Of a DNA stretch of 5,555 nucleotides, positions 1-5,555 are shown in pieces. This DNA is from Bacillota bacterium (GTDB lineage Bacteria > Bacillota > Clostridia > Lachnospirales > Lachnospiraceae): NCBI GenBank assembly GCA_023441145.1, contig JAEZQN010000366.1, positions 1-5,555 of the forward strand. The letters run 5' to 3'. The notes below the pieces were generated by a model. That model had not been told where the DNA came from. It saw only the letters and a program-made list of their open reading frames with translations, and made no database searches. Numbering within the stretch: position 1 is the first letter of the stretch; the number at the start of each line of letters is the position of its first letter. The translations under genes were made by a program, and so were the position numbers.

Positions 1-869
1 ATACTACTATGTTCTTTATCCTCAAGGATAATAGAACCGTTGTCCATCTCTAATCCAAGCTTAATTACTGGATTTCCTTTTGCGTAATGAACCTTCTCTA
101 CTCCATTATTGTATACTTGAATATGAAAAGGTTGATCCTTCATACACTCTAGAAACTTAATAAACATATGCTTACTTAAAGCAACCATGTTTTTCTGGAA
201 AATGAGATTGGACATATTGCTTCCAAGTACCTCTTGCACCTCATAAATTTCTAAGAAGAAGTCTAGTATATTCTGTGATTCTTTTGTAAAAGTACTCTCT
301 CCGTGAATAAACTTAAATTCCTTACCTAATACAATGGTTTCCTTACGCATATATTCATGAAGGAATTTACGAATATTTTGAATCTTATACTGCCTTGTGG
401 CACCAGCGGACAATAATACATAGACTCTAGAATCAGCATTACGAAGTAAGGATGGAATCCTTACCGTAACCTCAATATCGTAAACTTCCCCATAGGTAGT
501 GATATAATCCTGTTTTTCAAAATACTGAAGAATACGATAAGCGGAGGCATCCTCTGAAGAGTCTGGCTTTTTTGCATTTTTTTGTTCATAATAATCAGAA
601 ATAAATAAAAGCAATGCTACAACATGCTTACATGCCCCTTCATGCTTTGCATGGGCTGGGCAGTTACATTGATGAGTAATCTCATCATTGTTCATGGAAA
701 AACTAACATTATAATCATTACTTCCCTTTACCGTAGCAAAATACTGTTGGTTGGCTTTATTCCATTTCACATTTGCAACAGCTTGACTAGAGTAGTAACG
801 CATTCCACGCAGATAAGTGGTTTCGTTGGTAGCAAGTTTTTTTATTTCATCTCTCGTTATTCCATCCAT
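1..869 (-). CDS. SWIM zinc-finger protein, probably N-terminus of a bacterial SNF2-family helicase (partial)
   Basis: An open frame runs from an ATG at 869-867 to the window edge without a stop, giving about 289 residues of a longer protein. The N-terminus contains RGMRYYSSQAV (about residues 21-31), typical of the region ahead of SWIM domains. It is followed by a complete SWIM zinc finger: C68-x-C70, nine residues, C80-x-H82. Residues after about 110 look like the alpha/beta region that lies between SWIM and motor domains in clostridial and Bacillus SNF2 proteins. In that family the SWIM domain binds zinc and probably nucleic acid or protein, and the C-terminal SNF2 ATPase translocates on DNA. 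No helicase motif is visible here, because the motor would lie beyond position 1, so the SNF2 call is inferred from the N-terminal layout. The start is supported by AAAGGATG seven bases upstream. A stand-alone SWIM protein is the alternative. Confidence 0.78.
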   Translation of the reverse strand, partial: MDGITRDEIKKLATNETTYLRGMRYYSSQAVANVKWNKANQQYFATVKGSNDYNVSFSMNNDEITHQCNCPAHAKHEGACKHVVALLLFISDYYEQKNAKKPDSSEDASAYRILQYFEKQDYITTYGEVYDIEVTVRIPSLLRNADSRVYVLLSAGATRQYKIQNIRKFLHEYMRKETIVLGKEFKFIHGESTFTKESQNILDFFLEIYEVQEVLGSNMSNLIFQKNMVALSKHMFIKFLECMKDQPFHIQVYNNGVEKVHYAKGNPVIKLGLEMDNGSIILEDKEHSS

Positions 870-876
870 ATAAAAA

Positions 877-884
877 CATCCTTT
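877..884 (-). promoter_or_regulatory. Ribosome binding site of the SWIM/SNF2-like gene, inside a hairpin arm
   Basis: On the minus strand AAAGGATG lies seven bases before the ATG at 869, a good Shine-Dalgarno match and spacing. Most of it (878-884) falls in the 3' arm of the inverted repeat at 878-942, so it could be paired and hidden in a longer transcript. Confidence 0.7.
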
Positions 885-942
885 AAACGATAATAATATA
901 ATGCAACTAATACATCATATTATTATATCACGTTTAAAGGAT
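878..942 (-). repeat. Long imperfect inverted repeat (hairpin) upstream of the SWIM/SNF2-like gene
   Basis: Positions 878-889 (ATCCTTTAAACG on the plus strand) are the exact reverse complement of 931-942. The stem continues: 890-899 (ATAATAATAT) is the exact reverse complement of 917-926, with four unpaired bases (927-930) on one side and a 17-base loop (900-916). That gives 22 pairs in total, nearly all A-T. On the minus strand the stem is followed by GTTTTTAT. It could therefore act as a weak AT-rich terminator for the upstream transporter operon, or as a structure that sequesters the ribosome binding site. It may also be a protein-binding palindrome in DNA. The repeat is certain; its role is inference. 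Confidence 0.75.
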
Positions 943-950
943 AATTTGTA
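922..950 (-). promoter_or_regulatory. Predicted extended -10 promoter for the SWIM/SNF2-like gene
   Basis: On the minus strand a perfect TATAAT (927-922) is preceded by TGA, forming the extended -10 motif TGnTATAAT. A 17-base spacer separates it from a weak -35 candidate TACAAA (950-945, 3 of 6 matches). Extended -10 promoters tolerate weak -35 boxes. The start point would fall near 915, giving a leader of about 46 bases that lacks the 5' arm of the hairpin at 878-942. Confidence 0.5.
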
Positions 951-977
951 CTACTTTTTACATTAATTCTTTATTAC

Positions 978-1553
978 TTAAAAAAGCTCCATCACATTTC
1001 CATGAAAACGGGTAATATCCTCCCTATCATGGGTCACAATAAGCATTGTTCTTCCCTGTCGTTTCCTGTTAATATAGTTACTTACAAGTTCTTTATTATT
1101 CTCATCTAAGCCCTTTAGAGGCTCGTCCATACATAGGACATCTGCGTCTGATATCATACAGCGAACAATGGCTACTCTACGCTTCATTCCACCACTAAAC
1201 TGAGAAACTGGCTTATGTAACTCATCTCTTAAAATTCCAACTTTCTGTAGCTCCTTTTCTATTACCTTGTAACTTATACCTTTAGGTAACACTAAGGCCA
1301 CATTAGCAACAGCATCAAAGTCTTCGCAAAGTCTATCCTCTTGAAAGACTGCACCGATTTTCAAACTAGAAAGTTCTGTTACGAAACCTTTATCTGCCAC
1401 CTCTAGCCCCATAATAATGCGCAGTAAAGTAGTCTTTCCAACACCAGAGGGTCCCATAATACATTTGACCTCCCCTTTAGAAACTGTAAAATTAAGATCT
1501 TTAAGAACCAGTTTCCCATTATATTCTTTACATACCTTTTTTAATTCTATCAT
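978..1553 (-). CDS. ABC importer ATP-binding protein (SsuB/TauB-like, short form)
   Basis: This 191-residue cytoplasmic ATPase subunit should power uptake through the adjacent permease. All nucleotide-binding motifs are present: Walker A GPSGVGKTT (34-42), Q-loop glutamine Q71 in VFQED, signature FSGGMKRR (119-126), Walker B ending DEP with D143 and E144, D-loop GLD (148-150) and H-loop H175 in VTHDRED. The signature departs from LSGGQ at the first and last positions; a methionine there is common in SsuB-like proteins. The protein is shorter than usual nitrate/sulfonate/taurine-type ATPases (roughly 240-260 residues) and stops soon after the H-loop, so it lacks a C-terminal extension. It looks complete, not truncated, because every catalytic motif is intact. 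The gene overlaps the end of the permease gene by 26 bases. AGGAGG at 1570-1565, 11 bases before the ATG, lies inside permease coding sequence. It is the last gene of the operon. Confidence 0.92.
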   Translation of the reverse strand: MIELKKVCKEYNGKLVLKDLNFTVSKGEVKCIMGPSGVGKTTLLRIIMGLEVADKGFVTELSSLKIGAVFQEDRLCEDFDAVANVALVLPKGISYKVIEKELQKVGILRDELHKPVSQFSGGMKRRVAIVRCMISDADVLCMDEPLKGLDENNKELVSNYINRKRQGRTMLIVTHDREDITRFHGNVMELF

Positions 1554-2346
1554 TATTAAGCTTCCCTCCTAAGTGTTCATATCCTTTACGAATCATGAAA
1601 AGCGCTAACTTTTCAAGCCAAACACTACAGACAATAATTACAATGGTCCATGCAAACACAATATTAGTGTCTAAGTAAAGCTTGGCATTGTATAGGTTAG
1701 CTCCAATGGAACCAGCCGGTATTCCAATAACCTCTGCTGCAATACCTGCCTTAAAGCAAAGACCAAGGGAAAGTGTACTACCCACTGTTAGATAAGGCAT
1801 TAGGCTAGGAAGGTATATGTAACGTATTTTCCTTCTAAAAGATAAACGAAAAATGCGGCCCATTTCTATCATTTCTGGTTGCACCTGGCAATATCCTTGA
1901 TAAATATTACTGTAGATAATGGGAAATACCATAAGTAGGGCAATTATTACTACCAAATAGGAGGAGCCCACCCAGATTAGTATAAGTATAATGAAGGCTG
2001 CTACAGGAGTGGTTTTAATAACTGAGTTAATAGGCTTTAATAAATAGGCCACTATCTCATATTTATATGCTAAGGTAGCCAAGCTAATCCCCAAAACAAA
2101 GCCTGCAAAAAAACCACCGAGAATTCTTCCCATAGTACTAATTAGTCCATGATAGAATTCAGCCGTCTTTATCATGTCCATTAATGTGAGGAACACCTGT
2201 ACAGGTGACACCATCAATATGGCATTGTCAATCAACCTGCTTGCTACCTCCCAAACCATAAGCCAAAAGCATATGGCAACCAAACCATATGCTTTTGATT
2301 TCTTTAGCTTAAGCGGGCCGAGTTTTATATATTGTGTACTCTTCAT
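1528..2346 (-). CDS. ABC importer permease (SsuC/TauC-like, BPD_transp_1 family)
   Basis: An integral membrane subunit that should form, as a dimer, the channel of the importer encoded with its neighbours. Numbering here counts from the upstream in-frame GTG at 2355. Hydrophobic segments lie at about 22-40, 75-97, 113-128, 130-150, 190-212 and 230-252, matching the usual six-helix pattern. The cytoplasmic coupling loop (EAA loop) is visible at about 161-183: it starts EMIEMGRIF and ends YIYLP, with the conserved glycine and the I-x-LP ending that docks on the ATPase. The longest frame starts with GTG at 2355, but AAGGGTG at 2359-2353 overlaps that codon and sits six bases before the ATG at 2346. 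The ATG (272 residues) is therefore preferred. It lies 30 bases after the binding-protein stop and overlaps the ATPase gene by 26 bases. Function as an importer permease is secure; the substrate is unknown. Confidence 0.92.
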   Translation of the reverse strand: MKSTQYIKLGPLKLKKSKAYGLVAICFWLMVWEVASRLIDNAILMVSPVQVFLTLMDMIKTAEFYHGLISTMGRILGGFFAGFVLGISLATLAYKYEIVAYLLKPINSVIKTTPVAAFIILILIWVGSSYLVVIIALLMVFPIIYSNIYQGYCQVQPEMIEMGRIFRLSFRRKIRYIYLPSLMPYLTVGSTLSLGLCFKAGIAAEVIGIPAGSIGANLYNAKLYLDTNIVFAWTIVIIVCSVWLEKLALFMIRKGYEHLGGKLNNDRIKKGM

Positions 2347-2352
2347 CTTTTT

Positions 2353-2359
2353 CACCCTT
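2353..2359 (-). promoter_or_regulatory. Shine-Dalgarno site that decides the permease start
   Basis: AAGGGTG on the minus strand includes the alternative GTG codon (2355-2353) itself and is six bases from the ATG at 2346. A ribosome bound here would be correctly placed for the ATG and not for the GTG, so the protein probably begins MKSTQYIKL. Confidence 0.6.
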
Positions 2360-2376
2360 ACTTTTACATGGTTCTA

Positions 2377-3387
2377 CTATTGTAGATAAAAATTATTCCC
2401 TGGTAAGGAACCACCAATACTAGATGGATTAGCCTTAAAAAGAACTGACAAATAGCCAGATACCTTTTTCTTCATCTCTTCACCAGTGATACAGGTAATA
2501 TTACATTTTGGAATTGCCAATTTTGCTACAGCAGCTGGTACAATACCATACTCTTCACATAAAACAGCTGCATCCTCTACGTTTTTATTTACCCAATCTA
2601 CAGATTCCTTATAGCTTTCCATAAACGTAGTAAACACATCTTTATTCTTTTCCAAAAATTCATTTCTTACTAAAACTACTGCCGTTATCATACTAGAACC
2701 ATCATTAGATACCTTATCCCATTCCTCACTAAGATCTAAAGCCGTATGAATCCTATTATTTTTTGTGGCAGCCGTAGTAACATATGGTTGTGGCAATACT
2801 GCAATTGCATTCTCCGAATTATTTAACATTGCTACCACCTCAGTGGACTCAGACTTATATTCTATAGCAACATCTTTATTAGGGTCAATTCCATTGGCAG
2901 TTAAGATATAGTTCATTACATACTCTGGAGTTGTTCCCTTTCCAGTTGAATAGATTGTTTTTCCTTTTAAATCATCGATAGATTTAATGCTATCTCCTGT
3001 TTCAACTACATAGAGAACTCCCAATGTATTAATACCTGCTATCTTAACACTTTGCTTTGTCTTTTGATATAAGACACTAGCCAGATTACAAGGCACTAAG
3101 GCTATATCCACTTCTCCTTTTATCATTCCCGCAGCAATCTCATCTGCAGTGCCATGGATAGTCACTTGATAGTTGTCCGTAGTCTTCCCAGCCTCATTGT
3201 CAGACATCAGCTTAGTAATCCCCATGGTAGTTGGTCCCTTTAAGCTATGTATATTAAAGGTAATAGGGTCCTTCTTTGATGTAGGTCGACTGCTTTGTTC
3301 TTCGTTGTTGGTACTTCCATTTCCACATGCACATAACATCATGGAAAGCACCATAACAAGGACCAGGGCTATTAAATTTTTCTTCAT
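2377..3387 (-). CDS. ABC importer solute-binding lipoprotein (NMT1/SsuA-like)
   Basis: A 336-residue extracytoplasmic binding protein, predicted to be anchored to the outer face of the membrane and to deliver solute to the adjacent permease. The N-terminus is a lipoprotein signal: MKKN, a hydrophobic stretch, then the lipobox LCAC with C21 as the expected lipidated cysteine (cysteine at -2 is slightly unusual). A Ser/Asn/Glu-rich linker follows to about 40. The mature part begins with ITFNIHSLKGPTTMG (42-56), a first strand and ligand-loop pattern of NMT1/THI5-type periplasmic folds. ADEIAAGMIKGEVDIALVP (81-99) is the typical segment in which the protein samples the binding cleft, and the C-terminus SSIGGSLPGNNFYLQ matches the usual end of this clostridial group. 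Relatives are annotated for nitrate, sulfonate, taurine or thiamine-precursor uptake, but specificity cannot be assigned. It is first in the operon. AGAAGATG shortly before the ATG is a modest ribosome binding site. Confidence 0.9.
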   Translation of the reverse strand: MKKNLIALVLVMVLSMMLCACGNGSTNNEEQSSRPTSKKDPITFNIHSLKGPTTMGITKLMSDNEAGKTTDNYQVTIHGTADEIAAGMIKGEVDIALVPCNLASVLYQKTKQSVKIAGINTLGVLYVVETGDSIKSIDDLKGKTIYSTGKGTTPEYVMNYILTANGIDPNKDVAIEYKSESTEVVAMLNNSENAIAVLPQPYVTTAATKNNRIHTALDLSEEWDKVSNDGSSMITAVVLVRNEFLEKNKDVFTTFMESYKESVDWVNKNVEDAAVLCEEYGIVPAAVAKLAIPKCNITCITGEEMKKKVSGYLSVLFKANPSSIGGSLPGNNFYLQ

Positions 3388-3440
3388 TTTGACATCTTCT
3401 TTCTGTTTGTTAGATTTAATGAAAGCTCTTACTATGTAAC

Positions 3441-3464
3441 CCTTTACCGAATACTCGGTAAAGG
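3441..3464 (-). promoter_or_regulatory. Perfect 10-bp inverted repeat upstream of the transporter operon, candidate repressor operator
   Basis: On the plus strand CCTTTACCGA (3441-3450) and TCGGTAAAGG (3455-3464) are exact reverse complements separated by ATAC. The repeat lies 53 bases upstream of the binding-protein start and 40 bases after the miaB stop. On the minus strand the stem is followed by GTTACATAGT, not a T run, so it is a poor intrinsic terminator. The ACCGA/TCGGT half-sites with short spacing resemble operators of TetR-family repressors; this is inference, and no regulator gene is in the window. A weak promoter candidate overlaps it: TTTACC (3462-3457), 18 bases, TACATA (3438-3433). 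If that is used, a bound repressor would sit between the -35 and -10 boxes. Confidence 0.5.
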
Positions 3465-3503
3465 CTTTGATATTTATTCTTCAAGTTTCATGTATTAAAA
3501 CTC

Positions 3504-4925
3504 TTATGCTCTCTTACCTAGATAATAAAAGCCCTTCGCTTCGATTAGATGAACATTAACTATAGAGCCAATCATAGACTCATCTCCTGGAAAATGCACT
3601 AATAGATTATTGACAAGACGTCCTGTCATATAACCTTCCTCGTGATCATTGACACTTTCTACAAGAACAGGCATTACCTCACCTTCAAACTTCTTGCATT
3701 CCTCTGCAGCAATACTCTGAACCTCTTTTAAGAGACGATCAAAGCGGTCCTTAATCACCTCTTCAGGAACCTGATCTTCCATTACAGCAGCAGGTGTACC
3801 AGTACGTTTACTGTAGATAAAGCTAAAGCAACTGGTATAACGAGCCTTTCTCACAACGTCTAGTGTATCTAAGAAGTCCTCTTCTGTCTCCCCAGGGAAA
3901 CCAACAATGATATCTGTTGTTAAGGCTACATTTGGCATAGCCTCCCTTACTTTATCCACTAAAGCAAGATATGCTTCCTTGGTATAGTGACGATTCATCT
4001 TTTTTAAGATTGCACTACTTCCAGACTGAACAGGAAGATGAACATGATGACAGATTTTAGTGGAATTCTTCATTACCTCAATTACTTCATCGGAGAAATC
4101 CTTTGGATGAGGTGTCATAAAGCGAATTCGCTCTAATCCTTCCACCTTCTCAATCTCTTGTAGTAACTCGGCAAAAGTCATCTTATTCTCTAAGGTTTTT
4201 CCGTAAGAATTAACATTTTGGCCAAGAAGCATTACTTCCACAACACCGTCTGCCACAAGGTCTTTAATTTCTTTGATAATATCCTCTGGTTGGCGGCTTC
4301 TCTCCCTACCTCTTACATAAGGTACGATGCAGTAGGTACAAAAATTATTGCACCCATACATAATATTTACGCCAGCTTTAAAAGAATATTTTCTCTCACT
4401 TGGTAAATCCTCCACAATCTCCGTAGCTTCCTTCCAGATATCTACTACCATTCGGTCAGATTCTAATCTGGTAAGAATTAATTCTGCCAATTTAAAGATA
4501 TTGTGAGTTCCAAAAATGATATCCACAAAGCGATAACTTTTTTGGATCTTTTCAACAACTGTATCCTCCTGCATCATGCATCCACAAAGAGCAATCATCA
4601 TGTTAGGATTTTTTTGTTTTAATTTATTCAAATGTCCGAGATGTCCATATACTTTTAAATTAGCATTTTCTCGAACTGTGCAGGTGTTGTAAATAACAAA
4701 ATCTGCATGTTCCATTTCCACTAGCTGATAGCCAATTTTCTCAAGAATACCAGCAATCTTTTCAGAATCCTTGGCATTCATCTGGCATCCAAATGTCACG
4801 ATACATGCAGTTAAAGGCCGTTCTAATTTATTCTTCAGTTCATTTAATTTTTCTTTTGCAAGTTCTATAAACTGAAGCTGTCTAGCGGTTTCGCTTGCAT
4901 CCGTATTGTACTCAGTTCTACTCAT
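3504..4925 (-). CDS. miaB: tRNA-2-methylthio-N6-dimethylallyladenosine synthase MiaB
   Basis: A 473-residue radical-SAM methylthiotransferase that adds the methylthio group to N6-(dimethylallyl)adenosine at position 37 of tRNAs reading UNN codons. It works in the cytoplasm with two iron-sulfur clusters. The N-terminal UPF0004 domain (about 38-150) carries the three cluster cysteines C47 (TFGCQMN), C82 (NTCTVRE) and C116 (GCMMQE). The radical-SAM domain follows with C192-x3-C196-x2-C199 in YGCNNFCTYCIVPYVRGRE, then GQNVNSYG (235-242), HLPVQSGS (296-303) and TDIIVGFPGET (337-347). A TRAM RNA-binding domain occupies about 410-472. Length is slightly above many MiaB proteins because of an extra N-terminal stretch of about 35 residues, common in clostridial forms. 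GQNVNSYG and the overall pattern favour MiaB over the related MtaB and RimO. AAAGGAA lies about seven bases before the ATG. The gene has its own promoter. Confidence 0.97.
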   Translation of the reverse strand: MSRTEYNTDASETARQLQFIELAKEKLNELKNKLERPLTACIVTFGCQMNAKDSEKIAGILEKIGYQLVEMEHADFVIYNTCTVRENANLKVYGHLGHLNKLKQKNPNMMIALCGCMMQEDTVVEKIQKSYRFVDIIFGTHNIFKLAELILTRLESDRMVVDIWKEATEIVEDLPSERKYSFKAGVNIMYGCNNFCTYCIVPYVRGRERSRQPEDIIKEIKDLVADGVVEVMLLGQNVNSYGKTLENKMTFAELLQEIEKVEGLERIRFMTPHPKDFSDEVIEVMKNSTKICHHVHLPVQSGSSAILKKMNRHYTKEAYLALVDKVREAMPNVALTTDIIVGFPGETEEDFLDTLDVVRKARYTSCFSFIYSKRTGTPAAVMEDQVPEEVIKDRFDRLLKEVQSIAAEECKKFEGEVMPVLVESVNDHEEGYMTGRLVNNLLVHFPGDESMIGSIVNVHLIEAKGFYYLGKRA

Positions 4926-4955
4926 AACTATTTCCTTTCCCTATTATCTCCTAGT

Positions 4956-4984
4956 ATTATATAGTTTTACCTATAAAAGTTCAA
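4956..4984 (-). promoter_or_regulatory. Sigma-A type promoter of miaB
   Basis: On the minus strand TTGAAC (4984-4979), a 17-base spacer and a perfect TATAAT (4961-4956) match the housekeeping consensus well. Transcription would start near 4949, giving a leader of about 24 bases. The leader contains a ribosome binding site (AAAGGAA) just before the ATG at 4925. This indicates that miaB is transcribed separately from the carboxypeptidase gene upstream. Confidence 0.75.
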
Positions 4985-5025
4985 GTTTAAATGTATGGAA
5001 ATGCCGAAACTAAGCGTTTATGTAC

Positions 5026-5555
5026 TTATAAGTTTACTACTACAAATGGGGTATACAAAAGCTGACAGTACACCGTTCTTTGAAATTGTAAGGATAGAGG
5101 AAAATGTTCTTCCTCTGGGATAGTCTCTATGGTGAAGGCTGGCATTTTAGTTTGCTCTGAATAGTAATGTACCGTATTACCTCCAGTATCCCCTACCTCA
5201 ATCTCACGTTCAGGTTGTACCAGTTTATATCCAGTCACAAGGGATAAGGTCTTTGCTAAATTAAGCTGTCTATTGTTATATTCTTTTGGCATTTGACTAC
5301 GGTAATAATATATTTCATTTCCTCTAGAATGATAATCTATATAAGCCTCTGTTTTCACTTCCGTCATAATTTTCATTAAAGCCTTTGTTTCTAACTCTGA
5401 GCCAGGGGCATCACCAGTAAATTTAGGTATCCAGGTTGATGATGGAAAGTTTCGATTAATATCAATGGCATTCTGATTATTCTTCCATTCCTGATATGGA
5501 ATCTTTAAGCTTTGGGCAATCATTCTTTGTTCCTCATTATGAATAACATGAAACC
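5026..5555 (-). CDS. M14-family zinc carboxypeptidase, C-terminal part (partial)
   Basis: The frame is open to the window edge; ten residues (FHVIHNEEQR) precede the first internal ATG at 5523, so that ATG is not the true start and the N-terminus, with the HxxE zinc ligands, is missing. About 176 residues are seen. Counting from the first complete visible codon, DINRNFP (31-37) holds the substrate-carboxylate-binding Asn/Arg pair, E54 in GSELETKAL is a usual family position, H75 in YIDYHSRGN is the third zinc ligand, and E143 in FTIETIP is the catalytic glutamate. GDTGGNTVHYYSEQ (121-134) matches the segment bearing the substrate-pocket tyrosine. M14 enzymes release C-terminal residues from peptides; bacterial members with this ending often cleave gamma-D-glutamyl-diaminopimelate bonds in cell-wall peptides, but that specificity is a guess. 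Export cannot be judged without the N-terminus. No terminator is evident between its stop and the miaB promoter. Confidence 0.88.
   Translation of the reverse strand, partial: FHVIHNEEQRMIAQSLKIPYQEWKNNQNAIDINRNFPSSTWIPKFTGDAPGSELETKALMKIMTEVKTEAYIDYHSRGNEIYYYRSQMPKEYNNRQLNLAKTLSLVTGYKLVQPEREIEVGDTGGNTVHYYSEQTKMPAFTIETIPEEEHFPLSLQFQRTVYCQLLYTPFVVVNL

Noticed and set aside
624..893. 89-codon plus-strand open frame
   Set aside because: It is antisense to the SWIM/SNF2-like gene, whose protein has a complete zinc-finger pattern. The plus-strand translation resembles no family and no convincing ribosome binding site precedes it.
2174..2389. 71-codon plus-strand open frame
   Set aside because: It is a shadow on the opposite strand of the permease start and binding-protein end, with no recognisable domain.
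3173..3439. 88-codon plus-strand open frame, hydrophobic in parts
   Set aside because: It is antisense to the lipoprotein signal region; its hydrophobicity reflects the complementary codons of the binding-protein gene.
3441..3464. Intrinsic terminator of miaB
   Set aside because: The stem is good, but on the minus strand it is followed by GTTACATAGT, with no T run. An operator role fits better, although weak termination is not excluded.
3388..3503. Possible riboswitch (for example thiamine pyrophosphate) upstream of the transporter operon
   Set aside because: The gap is short, and neither the conserved CTGAGA motif nor a leader with a terminator stem plus T run is present. Only the simple palindrome is seen.
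4218..4406. 62-codon plus-strand open frame
   Set aside because: It lies entirely opposite the radical-SAM core of miaB, with no domain or ribosome binding site.
1..5555. Mobile element, CRISPR array, toxin-antitoxin or defence island
   Set aside because: No transposase, integrase, direct-repeat array or paired small genes were seen. The SNF2-like protein alone, with its motor off the window, is not enough to claim a defence system.

Overview
The window is AT-rich DNA with all recognisable genes on the minus strand, so it reads from position 5555 down to 1. Codon use, AAAGGA/AGGAGG-type ribosome binding sites, near-consensus sigma-A promoters and the protein families point to a low-GC Firmicute. 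The solute-binding protein is of a type common in Clostridia, so a Lachnospiraceae-like clostridium is the best guess. This rests on recognition, not on a database search.

Layout in transcription order: (1) 5555-5026, the C-terminal part of an M14 zinc carboxypeptidase whose N-terminus is outside the window. (2) 4925-3504, miaB, the radical-SAM tRNA methylthiotransferase, with a clear promoter at 4984-4956. (3) 3387-978, a three-gene ABC importer operon: NMT1/SsuA-like lipoprotein, SsuC/TauC-like permease, and a short ATPase. The substrate cannot be read from the sequence. A perfect 10-bp inverted repeat upstream (3441-3464) looks like an operator. (4) 869 to beyond 1, the N-terminal part of a large protein with a SWIM zinc finger, probably a bacterial SNF2-family helicase whose motor domain is off the window.

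The importer works as a unit: the lipoprotein captures solute outside the membrane, a presumed permease dimer forms the channel, and the ATPase drives transport. Permease and ATPase genes overlap by 26 bp, which suggests translational coupling. The carboxypeptidase (probably cell-wall or peptide processing), miaB (tRNA modification) and the SNF2-like gene are not obviously linked to transport.

The window is mostly ordinary chromosome. No mobile element, CRISPR array, tRNA, rRNA or defence cassette was seen. The two most interesting signals are non-coding: a long hairpin (878-942) that would hide the ribosome binding site of the SNF2-like gene in read-through transcripts but not in transcripts from its own predicted promoter, and the palindrome ahead of the transporter operon. 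No stretch over 300 bases lacks a gene; the gaps (870-977, 2356-2376, 3388-3503, 4926-5025) are covered below.
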